64,000 nt of DNA from Nematopogon swammerdamellus (Eukaryota; Arthropoda; Insecta; Lepidoptera; Adelidae), in NCBI GenBank assembly GCA_946902875.1, contig OX336348.1, positions 15,339,741-15,403,740 of the forward strand, written 5' to 3'. Below are positions 11,308-22,538 of the stretch, piece by piece (within the stretch, counting starts at the first letter, position 1; the number at the start of each line of letters is the position of its first letter). The position numbers and the translations under genes were made by a program. Below the pieces are notes generated by a model. That model worked only from the letters and a program-made list of their open reading frames with translations, did no database searches and was not told where the DNA came from.

Positions 11308-11630
11308 TCTTAAGATTTTACGTCTGCATATGAAATCGTGCAATACTAGCGTGCTGTCTTCTCATGTCGGATGCCAAAGGGCACATTGTGTCGCTGCGTC
11401 AGTGGAATAAGTAATAAATTGAGACTTTTAACAGACTAATATAAAAACGTGGGGCGTATAATATGCGTAATAAATAACATGCGCCCCACGTTTTTATATT
11501 AGTCTGTTAAAAGTCTCAATTTATTACTTATTCCACTGACGCAGCGACACAATGTGCCCTTTGGCATCCGACATGAGAAGACAGCACGCTAGTATTGCAC
11601 GATTTCATATGCAGACGTAAAATCTTAAGA
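11308..11630. repeat. Perfect 149-bp inverted repeat with 25-nt spacer
   Basis: The left arm (11308-11456) and right arm (11482-11630) are exact reverse complements as read, from tcttaagattttacgtctgc outwards to cgtggggcg next to the spacer. No coding frame is supported. It could be a fold-back or miniature inverted-repeat element, a hairpin RNA source, or an assembly or replication artefact. A family A SINE begins about 20 bp to the right. Confidence 0.95.
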
Positions 11631-11650
11631 TTACAAAGATTAAATCTTAA

Positions 11651-12020
11651 GAAACTGACACGGTTGGCTACATCAACTACAACTTCCGTGATGTCAGCCC
11701 ATAACACCGGGTGAACTAGGTGCCATGTCAGTGCTTCCCCCTTTGATCGTGCCGGCTACACTGAACTGGTTGGAAAAGACAAACTATTTACATAGCCGTT
11801 TAGACCGACGTTTCATTCAGTGCAGTGGTACCAACCCGGGCGGGTTAAACCCTACCACCAAGTAAGATTAGGAGGGAAGGGACCTACAATTTTACGAGGA
11901 ATCCGAACCTCGGTCAGCCTCCAACGGTCAGCGGTCACCCATCCAAGTACTGACCGCACCCAGCGTTGCTTAACATTCAATAGCGACAGTTGACTGTCAG
12001 CACCACTGAGCTATCGAGGC
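11651..12020 (-). mobile_element. SINE family A copy with composite tRNA-like/5S-like head
   Basis: Reading minus, the element starts gcctcgatagctcagtggtg, which looks like a tRNA box A. It passes through a 5S-rRNA-like stretch (aagcaacgctgggtgcggtc, gtacttggatgggtgaccgc) and a box-B-like ggttcggattcc. It then joins the family A body (aacccgcccgggttggtacc to gatgtagccaaccgtgtcag). It ends without a clear poly-A tract. The head differs from that of the family A copies at 43711 and 56290. Confidence 0.8.
11925..12020 (-). promoter_or_regulatory. Internal pol III promoter-like region of SINE
   Basis: Contains a tRNA-like A box (tagctcagtggt) and a segment resembling the 5S rRNA internal control region (agcaacgctgggtgcggtca to ttggatgggtgaccgc). 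These resemble the sites bound by TFIIIC and TFIIIA. Activity of this copy is unknown. Confidence 0.6.
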
Positions 12021-12035
12021 TGACATGAAAATGAA

Positions 12036-13310
12036 ATGAGCCCAAACTGTAGGGGATTACTAGTAACGGTTGAAGAGTTCCACTGTACACCTCCTGACTC
12101 CATCATCAGACCCTCGTCACCAAGTGTATTGGTAGAAGTATGGGATAGGACACTCGTTCAAACAAACCAAATGAGCCCAAACTCAAGGGGTTTACTAGTA
12201 AAGATTGAAGAGTTCAACTGTACACCTCCTGACTCCATCATCAGACCCTCGTCACCAAGTGTATTGGCAGAAGTATGGGACACTCGTCCAAACCAACCAA
12301 ATGAGCCCAAACTCGAGGGGATTACTAGTAACGGTTGAAGAGTTCCACTGTACACCTCCTGACTCCATCATCTGACCCTCGTCACCAAGTGTATTGGTAA
12401 AAGTATGGGACACTCGTCCAAACCAACCATATGAGCCCAAACTCGAGGGGGTTACTAGTAACGGTTGAAGAGTTCCACTGTACACCTCCTGACTCCATCA
12501 TCAGACCCTCGTCACCAAGTTTATTGGTAGAAGTAAGGGACACTCGTCCAAACCAACTATATGAGCCTAAACTCGAGGGGGTTACTAGTAACCGTTGAAG
12601 AGTTCCACTGTACACCTCCTGACTCCATCATCAGACCCTCGTCACCAAGTGTATTGGTAGAAGTATGGGACACTCGTCCAAACCAACTAAATGAGCCCAA
12701 ACATGAGGGGGTTACTAGTAACGGTTGAAGAGTTCCACTGTACACCTCCTGACTCCATCATCAGACCCTCGTCATGAAGTGTATTGGTAGAAGTATGGGA
12801 CACTCGTCCAAACCAACCAAATGAGCCCAAACTCGAGGGGGTTACTAGTAACGGTTGAAGAGTTCCACTGTACACCTGCTGACTCCATCATCAGACCCTC
12901 GTCACCAAGTGTATTGGTAGAAGTATGGAACACTCGTCCAAACTAACCAAATGAGCCCAAACTCGAGGGGGTTACTAGTAACGGTTGAAGAGTTCCACTG
13001 TACACCTCCTGACTCCATCATCAGACCCTCGTCACCAAGTGTATTGGTAGAAGTATGGGACACTCTTCCAAACAAACCATATGAGCCCAAACTCGAGGGT
13101 GTTACTAGTAACGGTTGAAGAGTTCCACTGTCCACCTCCTGACTCCATCATCAGACCCTCGTCACCAAGTGTATTGGTAGAAGTATGGAACACTCGTCCA
13201 AACAAACCATATGAGCCCAAACTCGAGGGGGTTACTAGTAACGGTTGAAGAGTTCCACTGTCCTCCTCCTGACTCCATCATCAGACCCTCGTTACCAAGT
13301 TGAAATTATC
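12036..13310 (+). repeat. 130-bp tandem array, about 10 copies
   Basis: Units start atgagcccaaactcgagggg at about 12036, 12170, 12300, 12430, 12560, 12690, 12820, 12950, 13080 and 13210. Each contains gttgaagagttccactgt, gactccatcatcagaccctc and a gtgtattggtagaagtatgg box. Copies differ by a few substitutions; the first are more diverged. Series of 60-100-codon frames run through it because the period is not a multiple of three; none is a gene. Confidence 0.95.
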
Positions 13311-13760
13311 ATAATATTGTATTGTCACGAGAACTCAATGTGTGTGCAAAGTTTCATAAAAATCGGTTCAGTAGAAGTAGTTGAAAAAGTTGTCGCAAGA
13401 TTTTAAACAAAGATAGTAACAAACAAACAAATATACGGAGTCAAGCTAAATAAAACCGTTTAAAAATATAGGTTGTTTTATTTTTCTCTCCGGAAATACC
13501 GACTTACGTGAAAAACGTGTAAGAATAAAAGTGTCTTATGTTTCGATTAGAAATAAGAATCCGCCAAAAAAACAGCAATTGAGAACATTTTGGAAACAAA
13601 ATATTTTAGATTTTATTTCTCCGGAAATATTGATTTTATTGAAAAACGTGTAAGAATAAAAGTGTCTTATATTTCGTCTAGAAATAAGATTCAGACGAGA
13701 AAACATCAACATTCGAGAAAATATTTAATACACTTTCCCGGGATTCAGAAGGCATATCCA
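13311..13760. other. Diverged repeats, no gene seen
   Basis: Holds a diverged tandem pair about 125 bp apart, each with cgtgtaagaataaaagtgtc. The second copy continues into cgtctagaaataagattc and cattcgagaaaatat, which also occur at 11135-11190. The remains therefore belong to the same repeat family as the region before the hairpin. Confidence 0.6.
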
Positions 13761-13814
13761 TGCTAAGATAACGGTCACCAAATCCCGGGAATAGCACTAC
13801 CTACGCCGATCCCT

Positions 13815-14095
13815 ATCATAGCACACGCTGTATTCCGACAATCAGGGTAAGCAGAGTAATTGGTGTTGTACTATAAGGACTCTGGTAAATTACAGCACAA
13901 CATCGACCACCACGTTTAGCATAGTAGGTATACGGGCAAGATAACTATCGAGCAGCAAGTAAGGCACGAAGAAGACCCAACTGCTGAATGACTAGGTGAA
14001 GGACCGCGCCAAGGTGAGAGGTGGCTAGCCTATCGCCCTTTAGCGCGGCATCTCGTCCTTATCCCTTACGCCCCGCCGCCATGCGCCTTCACAGA
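13815..14095 (-). mobile_element. SINE family B copy
   Basis: Reading minus, it matches the family B body at 49039-49406: a gataaggac box, cgccaaggtgagaggtggct in plus sense, a poorly matching middle, and the 3' end attactctgcttaccc with the inverted form of cagcgtgtg. It is truncated in the shared head. Confidence 0.75.
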
Positions 14096-14323
14096 GGTGC
14101 AGACTAGGTAAGATAAGCGCACTTTGTCTACGAAAACACGACCAACAAAACTCTACGAGACAGATTGTTTTAATGTTGTAGAGGCTCTGTAATAAAATGT
14201 GTATGCTTTTCTGAAATAAAATAAATATCTACAACAATAAATAAGTAATAAATTCACCTTACAATCACACGATTCAATAAATAAAATATATAATATATAA
14301 ATAAAATAGGATAAACGTCGACA

Positions 14324-15933
14324 TCAACCAACTAACCAATTTTCCTTTGGTGACATTTCTTGTATTTCAGTTACCCGGTTGGAGACGAAAACATTCCACC
14401 TAGAGGCGTCTGACTTAATCCATGCAAGTGTTATTGTTGAATCACTAAAATAAAAAGTCCTGTTAAATTTTAAATCAGGTAGCGCTTCAATAACATTCAT
14501 CATTACTTTCGCCAAAAGATGTGCCGAGCAAAGCTCCAGCCGAGGCAACGAATAGAATTGCCCCGTTGAAGACGATAAGTCTTCAACGGGGCAATTCTAG
14601 ACTTCGAGCACACCAATTTGATTGCACAATTGCCTTTGTGATCTACAGAACGCACATATATCACACAACCATAAGCAACCATGCTACTATCGGCGAATCC
14701 AATTAAATCATAGGTAACGGATTCGTCACCGATTACTAGACGTGGAATAGAAATTGAACCCAAATATTTTAAATTAATCCAAAATTTTGACCACGATTCC
14801 CAAATATCACTAGGTACTTCATTATCCCAATCTATATTAGCCTTCCAAATGCACTGCATAATGATTTTTGCATACGTTATGAGAGGGCTGACTAAACCTA
14901 TCGGGTGATATATTTTTGCTATCTTTGACATCACCTGACGCTTGGTTTCAGGATTGCTAAAATAATTTTTTACTTCAGGCGAACTTATTAGGAATGTGTC
15001 TCTTTTAGGACACCAAACTAATACTAATGTTTTTATTGACGGGGACCCATCCTCTAGCACGAATTTTCACTTTTCACGCTTCTCATCGGGAATTCACTTT
15101 AGCAATTTATCATTATTAGAATACCATTTGTGCAAAGTAAACTTTCCCTTATCTAAAAGCGCTACCAATTCCCTTTGAAGTTGAATGGCAGAAGCCATGT
15201 CATTCGTGCCAGCCATGATGTCGTCAACATAAGTATTATTTAGTCAGGCAGATGAGGCTAACGGAAAGCTCTCACCTTCATCATAGACCAATTGATTAAG
15301 CGTGCGAGTCGCCAAATAACTGGCGGGAGCCGTTCCGTAAGTGACAGTCGTCAACTGCAAACAACGAAGAGGCTCCACCGGCGACTCTCGCCAGAGAATG
15401 CGCTGCAGAGGCTGTTGATTCTTATTAACTTTAATCTGACGATACATTTTCGTTATGTCGCTTATATAAACAAATTTGTACGTACGAAATCGCAGGAGAA
15501 TGCTAAACAAACTCGGTTGCACCGTAGTAGGTCCCACCATTAACGCCTCGTTGAGTGACACTCCGCTCGTAGTCGGCGCGCTTGCGTTGAACACGCAGCG
15601 TAACTTCGTCGTGGATGACTCCTCGCGTATCACTGCGTGGTGCGGAAGGTAGCTGTCGGTGTACATTCCTCCTGCAACGTGCACATTTGGAAAAGTATCA
15701 ACTTCAATGGCACGACCGAGTGAAATATACTCAAAAATATTTTTTTTATATTCTTCGAAAAACTTTAGATTTTTTGCAAATCTTTTTTCCAATTAATGAA
15801 ACTAGCGGGAAGCATTGTTGAAGGACTCTCCCAACATTTTCAAATTATTTGGTAAAACCGGTAGATCAACTTGATATCGACCAGTATCATCTCGAGTCAA
15901 TGACTGTTTGTAAATACTTTCACATCTTTTTTC
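14324..15933 (-). pseudogene. BEL/Pao pol: reverse transcriptase and partial RNase H
   Basis: Reading minus, RT motifs include LRCVFNASAPTTSGVSLNEA, TKMYRQIKV and a YVDDIMAG catalytic box near 15230. A connection/RNase H part follows with IGFADSSMVAYGCVIYV and RLELCSAHLLAK, then YFSDSTITLAWIKSD near 14450. In-frame stops lie at about 15802-15814 (two), 15244-15246, 15094-15096 and 15067-15069. A 21-bp inverted duplication at 14553-14599 disrupts the CSKSRIAPLKT segment. Similarity ends near NWLVG, so integrase is missing. Confidence 0.88.
14553..14599. repeat. 21-bp perfect hairpin in BEL pol (snap-back duplication)
   Basis: tagaattgccccgttgaaga at the left arm is exactly mirrored in the right arm across a 5-nt loop (14574-14578). 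It falls where related BEL proteins run directly from SKSR-APLKT into the PRLELCSA motif. One arm is therefore probably an inverted copy made by template switching. Confidence 0.85.
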
Positions 15934-16059
15934 TGTAATGTTTGACGGTAGTTTGCAACTTTTTATATATGCACTGCAACATTTCTGTAACGGAAATATT
16001 CACTCGCATTAAACGCTTGAAGAAGAAACGTGGCTTTGTTATTTGCTCTGCTGATATAT
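15934..16059 (+). repeat. Gypsy 5' LTR
   Basis: Begins tgtaatgtttgacggtag and ends near gctctgctgatatat. As read it differs from the 3' LTR by one substitution (aaatattcac here, aaatactcac there). The 3' boundary is uncertain by 1-2 bases because of the following T run. A primer-binding-like tggcgacgaag follows at about 16065. Confidence 0.9.
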
Positions 16060-16119
16060 TTTTCTGGCGACGAAGATAAAACAAACGAAATAGTAGTGGT
16101 GTGCAGGTTGTGCGTGACA

Positions 16120-19100
16120 ATGTCGGTTGGAAAGATCGGAGAGTTTAATGTGCACACGGACAATTGGACAGTTTACGGTGAGAGGCTGGAACAATATTTT
16201 ATAGTTAATAAAGTGGACGAGACTTTGAAGGTACCGACACTCATAACGCTGATGGGTAATGAAGCATACGAGCTCTTAGTTAATTTGTGTACTCCGAAGA
16301 AGCCGGCTAGTTATTCATACAATGCTCTCATCAAAATAATGACGGACCATCTCCAACCGCCTCCTTCGTTTTTGGCGGAGCGTTACAAATACCGGCAGAG
16401 AAAGCAGGAACACGGCGAGTCGATCGCGTAGTACGCAGAAGTTTTAAAGAAAATGTCGAGATTTTGTGAGTTCGCAGCATGGCTGGACGACAGTTTGCGA
16501 GACCAATTCGTGTGCGGGATTCAAAGTGAGCTCATTCGTCAAAGACTATTTGCTGAAGAAAAGATCACGTATGCACAGGCCTTCAAGCTAGCAGTGACCA
16601 TGGAAGCGGCTGAAAAAGACGCAGCAGAAATCGGGGGCAGGGGCATACAACAACGGCGGCGGAGCGACGTCAGCGGCGGAGGAGACGGGAGCGGCGAGGC
16701 GGAGTGTCACAGGTTGATGACCGCAAGCGCACGCGCTCCCACCCACACCCACCAGGGGGCGCGCGGACCGGGACTTCGTTCGACCGACGCACCGCAGAGG
16801 GCGCGAGGGCAGAAACAACAACGTGAATTGACAGTGACAGATACGAGTAGAGGTTATAACGGCGGCACGGGCAGCGCGGGCGGCAGCGGGACGACTTGTT
16901 TGTGTTTAGTTTGCGGAAGCACGAGAGGGCACACAACGGTGCAGTGCAGATTCCGTACCTACACTTGCAAGAAATGTTTGCGTCCGGGTCATTTGCAGCG
17001 CATGTGCGACCAAGACAGGGGTGCGCGCGGGCACCCGGTCGCCAGCCACAACGTGACCGCAACATGGCAGGAAGACGACAACGGCGAGTTGTCCGACTCG
17101 AGTTCAGCGGCAGCGGAGGTAACAACTGCAGTACCGTTGTACAACATGGCGAACATACGAAGTGTGAGAGACTGCAAACCCTTTATGCAAGTTCTGTGTG
17201 TAAACCAGGTTAACATTGAGTTTGAGATAGATACAGGCACCCCGGTCACCTGCATAGGGCGGGATATGTACGACAAATATTTCTCAAATTGTCATCTTGA
17301 AAAAAGTGATCTGTACCTGAGTTATTATACGGGCGTAACGGCTAAAGTCGACGGCCGATTCACACCAAAGGTACAATACAAAGAACAAAAGGTAAAACTA
17401 GATATGTATGTTGTACGATTAGGCAAAGTACCGCTACTGGGTAGGCAATGGCTCCAGGCCCTGAACATATTGAAACCAATAATAAATTGTCATAATGCAA
17501 GTGCGTGTAAATTTAACTTAGAAACTTTTATGTGCAGATATGGTGATGTGTTTGAGAACGGGCTGGGTCGGTACACCGGCGGGCCCGTCATCCTGCGGGT
17601 ACCGGAGACTGCGGCGCCGGTTTACATGCGCGCACGACCGCTCGCCTATGCGCTGAAGGAGAGGGTGGAGCGGGAGCTGGAGGCGCTTGTGCAAAGTGGT
17701 ATCTTAACACCTGTCGAAACTTCGGAGTGGGCCACGCCCATCGTGCCGGTTATCAAGAGATCAGGAGAACTGCGAATTTGTGCCGACTACAAAACAACGT
17801 TAAATAAGGTAATCGAAGTTGACCGTTTTCCTGTGCCGCGAGTGGAGGACGTCCTGGCGAAGTTGCAAGGAGGGAACCGATTCAGTACCATTGATTTGTC
17901 GCAAGCTTACGCTCAGTTTGAACTCGATGAGGCATCAAAAAAATTCACAACCATCAATACACACAAAGGCCTCTATCAATACAATCGATTAGTATACGGG
18001 CTGAGTTCCTCACCGGGAATTTTTCAAAGAAAAATTGAGCAGTTGTTTAGTGATCTACCGCATGTAGGAGTTTTTCTCGACGATATAATAGTGACAGGCC
18101 CGGACTCGGAGACACATTTAAAGACATTAGACAAAGTGTTTGAGCGTCTCACTAAATATGGCCTGAGAGTACGTAAAGAAAAATGCTTTTTCTTTCAGGA
18201 ATCAGTTAAATATCTAGGGTTCATAATAAGTAAAGATGGTATAGAAACATGTAAAGACAAAGTAGAAGCCATTGAAAATACACCAGCCCCAGCGAGTGTA
18301 TCGGAGTTACGGGCATTCCTCGGCCTGGTGATATACTATGCTAGGTTCATTCCGGACGTCAGCACTATCTTATCCCCTTTATACCAATTACTGAAGAAAG
18401 ATAAAGAGTTCATTTGGAGCAAGAAATGTGAGGAATCATTTGTAAAAATAAAACGAATGCTCGTTTCCAGCTCAGTGCTGGCGCACTACTCGATGGAGCT
18501 GCCTTTGTTCTTGACGACGGATGCCAGCTCTGTGGGGGTCGCCGCGGTGTTGTCTCACGCCACGCCGGAGGGTGAGCGCCCCGTGGGATACGCTTCACGC
18601 ACGCTCACATCGGCGGAAAAAGGTTACTCCCAAATTGATAAAGAGGCGCTAGCCATAATGTTCGGGATACGCAAATTTCATCAGTACCTTTATGGTCGCG
18701 AGTTTAAATTGAGAACGGACCATAAAGCTCTAGTTTCAATTTTTGGGGATAAAGCAGGGATCCCAGTAATGGCCGCCAGTAGACTTCAACGTTGGGCCGT
18801 TACGTTGGCTGGGTATGACTATAAGATTGAGTATGTAAATACAAAATCCAATTGTGCAGATGGATTATCCAGGTTACCGGCATATGTAAAGAGAGATAAG
18901 GAAAATAAGGAATATACATATGTCAATTTTGTAGAAAGCGGTCTGCCCCTCCGTCACACAGATATTAGGCAGGCCTCAAGCGTAGACACATGTTTAAGCA
19001 AAGTACACAGATATGTACAATCAGGTTGGCCAACAACTTGCCCAGAAGATGAACTTAAAGCATATTTTATACGCAAAAGCGAAATCTACGTAGACTCAGG

Positions 19101-19527
19101 GTGCATTATGTGGGGATACCGAATGATAATACCGGAAAAATACAGAAAACAAATTTTACAAGAACTACATAGTGGACATCTAGGGATCGTAAAGACAAAA
19201 AGCGTAGCCCGAAGTTATGTATGGTGGCCAGGAATAGATCTCGATATTGAGCGTGCGTGCAGGGAGTGCCAGGCGTGCAACGCGGAGGCGGAGGCACCAC
19301 CGCGCGCGGCGCCGCAGCCGTGGACTCATCCGCCGAACCCGTGGACTAGGTTGCACATGGATTTCTTTAAAATATCAGGCTTAACTTTCTTTACGCTCAA
19401 GGATGCTACTACCAAGTGGATAGAAGTATTCGAAATGAATAATGGTACATCGGCAAAAGCTGTTATTAAAAAAACTAAGGGAAACTTTTGCTCGTTTCGG
19501 GATCTGTACAGAGCTGGTATCGGATAA
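16120..19527 (+). pseudogene. Gypsy gag-protease-RT-RNase H-integrase frame (broken)
   Basis: The ATG at 16120 (MSVGKIGEFNVHTDNW) starts gag. An in-frame TAG at 16429-16431 interrupts it, and the same frame continues to 19527. Two CCHC knuckles (CLVCGSTRGHTTVQC, CKKCLRPGHLQRMC) are followed by the protease (FEIDTGTPVTCIG, about 17220). RT has FSTIDLSQAYAQFEL and FLDDIIVTG (about 18073). RNase H has LFLTTDASSVGVAAVLS (about 18511) and DHKALVSIF. The integrase HHCC finger is at about 19165-19280, then HMDFF. Gag and pol share one frame. One extra A at about 19467-19473 shifts out of the integrase core. Confidence 0.93.
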
Positions 19528-20304
19528 TGGACCTCCATTCGACAGTAAAGAATTGGCCGAATTCGCTCAAAACAACGGGATAAAAATGACTTTTTCTCCT
19601 ATTTATCACCAATCTTCAAACGGGTCGGCCGAAAACGCAGTAAAACTAATAAAAAAGGCATTGAAGAAAGCGACTAGGGAACACATAGATTTCGATAGAG
19701 CCTTACAAACATATCTGTTAGCGTACAGGAACTCGGTGCACAGCACCACGGGCGAGTCCCCGGCGGCGCTGCTGCAGCGACGGCGACTGCGCTCGCGGCT
19801 CGACTTGCTGCAGGCGGACCGCGACGCACTCGTGCGCACCGCGCAGGCTAAGCAGGTAGAAGCAGCCGGCGGTATCCAACGCTCCGTCGGTGTAGGAACC
19901 GAGGTATGGTCAAGAAATTATGGCAGGAGAGATAAGTGGCAAGGGGGCCAGGTACTGGATCGGCTCGGTTCTCGCAACTATATCGTGAGACAGGAAGACG
20001 GGCACACCGTTAAACGGCACATAGATCAGATTCGTAGGCGGGCTCGATATTCTGACGTGGCCCTCCCGCCGGAGGAACCACTACACAACGAAGTACCCGC
20101 TTCACAGATTCCGAGTAGGGAACCGTTATCGCCTTCACAATAGGCATCGCCGGCTCTCGCTCCAAGTCCACAACCCACTCCATTACATTCTCCGAATGCT
20201 GATCGGATTGCTGGTGCAGTTGTGACGGACACGCCGGTGTCCCGCCCTCAGCGATCCAAGCGTGCCACCAAGCCGGTACAACGATATGGATTTGAATTTG
20301 ATTA
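19442..20304 (+). pseudogene. Gypsy integrase C-terminal part in shifted frame
   Basis: Continues the integrase catalytic core: LVSDNGPPFDSKELAEFAQ with the second Asp, then HQSSNGSAENAVKLIKKAL with the Glu. C-terminal VGTEVWSRNYGRRDKW and VKRHIDQIRRRARY follow. The nominal first residues are out of frame. A TAG at 20141-20143 stops the frame, yet basic C-terminal similarity (QRSKRATKPVQRYGFEFD) continues in the same frame to a stop at 20304. That TAG is therefore probably a nonsense mutation. Confidence 0.88.
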
Positions 20305-20479
20305 ACAAAATGGTTTAGTTTCATTATAGATTACATTTTCCGTTTTGTTTATATTTTGTTTAGTTTTGCTTTTCGAAATTAATGATTTCTGATTTAGCTT
20401 TTAGATTTAGATTTAGGTTACATTTTTAAATTATAAGATATACAGTATGCGCCTTTGTTTTGTTAGATAAGTGTGGGGG

Positions 20480-20605
20480 TGTAATGTTTGACGGTAGTTT
20501 GCAACTTTTTATATATGCACTGCAACATTTCTGTAACGGAAATACTCACTCGCATTAAACGCTTGAAGAAGAAACGTGGCTTTGTTATTTGCTCTGCTGA
20601 TATAT
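20480..20605 (+). repeat. Gypsy 3' LTR
   Basis: Same sequence as the 5' LTR apart from one visible base change. It is preceded by the polypurine-like gtgtgggggt and followed by the ttttc target duplication, then BEL coding sequence. Confidence 0.9.
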
Positions 20606-22538
20606 TTTTCTTTTTCCTCAGGACTTAATTCGGAACTGGAGTTCACCTTTTCCAAGCTCCAAAAGTTAGAAATAAGATTATTCAACTCTTGTGAGGTGGT
20701 GTCACTTGCACTTGCAAAATGACAGACAGCCTTGGAGTTTCCTGTCCTGACACCGGGCCTAGAGTACAACCGAATATCCAACCAAATTGTGTATTTTGCA
20801 AACTGGGTTGATTTTCACCTAAATTAATCAAACCCTTTTTTATTACTTTGTAGTATGAACCCGCACCCAACAATAAATCGACACGACGAGATTGCTTAAA
20901 TTCACTATCGGCTAACCGAATGTAATTTGGCCACTTTAAACATTTTTTAGAAAATGAAACACACGGAAGTTTGCTTGTGATTCTGTCAAGGACGCCAAAC
21001 TTTACATTACATGAGTAGTCATTCACGTGAGATTGAATACACAACTCCACAATCTCAGACACAGGCATGGAGCGGCCTCCTACACCGCTCACGGCCCACT
21101 GAGCCGAGTCACCACGAACAACTAAAGCCTTGACAAAATCAGAAGAAATAAAGTTGCGTTCACTAGCGTTGTCCAGTAATGCCCTCGCCGAGTGCACATT
21201 ACCAACGCTGTCAATTATTTTCACTACAGCTGTTGAAAGAAGCACAATACTGTCGTCAGCGGTTGTCGGTGACGATGGCTTAATCCGACCGTCCGATGTG
21301 GCAGTATGTGAAGAAACCGGTTCTGCCACAACACTGTCAGCGACTGGCGCCAACCGGGGAGTAACGGGACTCACCGCTCTACCCCCTTCAATGTGCAACA
21401 ACCCATGATGTCGGACCGAACACTTGGCGCACCTACGTTGTGACGAACAATTATAAGCCGTATGATCTCCGTTTAAACAATTGAAGCATAATTTTGCGGT
21501 TTCATATTTTCTTCTTTCAACCACTGGCAATTTTTGAAATTTGAAACATCTGCCGATTGAGTGCGGCAGTTTGCAAAAGGAGGACGTAAACTTATCGCTC
21601 ACCTTTTTTATCGGAGAATTGCTGACGCAGGCATGACTTTTCTTCGTCGGCGCTGCGTCCCTTGTCGCATCATCTGGACGAGCGAGCATCTCGAACGCCT
21701 TACACCGAGTCTCCAGATGACTCAGGAACTCCTGTAACTTGGAAAACTCGCTATTATTTCTGCTCAACTCAAATTCCTTCCGCGATTCGAAATCAACCTT
21801 TTTTGACAGGATGAATATCAACAAAATTTCATCCAGATTAGGGATTTTAATCGCTTTTAATGAGTTGGGATGAGAATTGAACTCATTTATTAATAGCCGT
21901 AGGTTTTTTGAATTTGACGTCGGGAGATCGAAGATCGCACTGATATGCTGATTAGCCAGTAGCACACGATTGTCATATCTTTGTATGATGGTTTCCCACG
22001 CCACTTCATAATTCCCTTTAGAGGAGTCTAAGCTCGCTATTAAGGCTGCAGCCTCGCTCTGCAGCGACCCCTTGAAGTAGTAAAGTTTCTGAATGTCAGT
22101 TAAGCCTTTATTTTTATGAATAATGCTTGAAAATAAATCTTTGTAATTTAACCATTCAGAAAATGTACCAGAGAATGTAGGAATTTGAATTTTTGGTAGT
22201 GAAAGCATGGGTTGACACTCACCGTTGTTAGGTGGCGAGAAGGAGGAGTTGGCGCATTCGGTCCTCACTAGCCGCGACCTCAGCTTTCTGTCCAGCTCCA
22301 TGAATTTTGCTTCTATGTTCGCACCCTCGGCGCTGTGTTTGGTTCCGCATGTTTCTTCCATTCGGAGCTATACTTGCTCCACCTTGCTAAACAAATCGGA
22401 CAAACGCGCAACACCCGACTCCAAAATACCTACGCTTCTTTCTGTTTCAATTTCCCCCAAGGAGTTTTCAAAACTTGTTATTCTTCCTTTCAAGTAACTT
22501 CTCTTGTTAAGAAGCCCTTTAAAAATTTTTTCGGCCAT
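20606..22538 (-). pseudogene. BEL/Pao gag and protease
   Basis: Reading minus from the ATG at 22538, with an in-frame TAG at 22368-22370. The DUF1759-type gag includes LPKIQIPTFSGTFSEWLNYK and YYFKGSLQSEAAALIASL. It is followed by the knuckles CFNCLNGDHTAYNC and CAKCSVRHHGLLH, and a DUF1758-type aspartic protease at about 21170. The protease active-site region reads ALLDNASERNFIS, where DSGS-like is usual, so a glycine is replaced. The frame runs into the gypsy 3' LTR and would continue in phase on the far side (15933 downwards). Confidence 0.9.

Larger units (their letters stand above)
15934..20605 (+). mobile_element. Ty3/gypsy LTR retrotransposon nested in BEL/Pao
   Basis: Short LTRs of about 126 bp (15934-16059 and 20480-20605) flank a gag-pol coding region on the plus strand. 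Next to the 5' LTR is a tggcgacgaag primer-binding-like site; next to the 3' LTR is a gtgggggt polypurine-like tract. A ttttc target duplication flanks both sides (15929-15933 and 20606-20610; 4 bp is also possible). The insert lies opposite to the BEL element. Three coding lesions make this copy defective. The Mag/K02A2.6-like affinity is an impression from the integrase. Confidence 0.93.

Noticed and set aside
12036..13220. Series of overlapping 62-100-codon frames
   Set aside because: All read through the 130-bp tandem repeat; no start context or domain.
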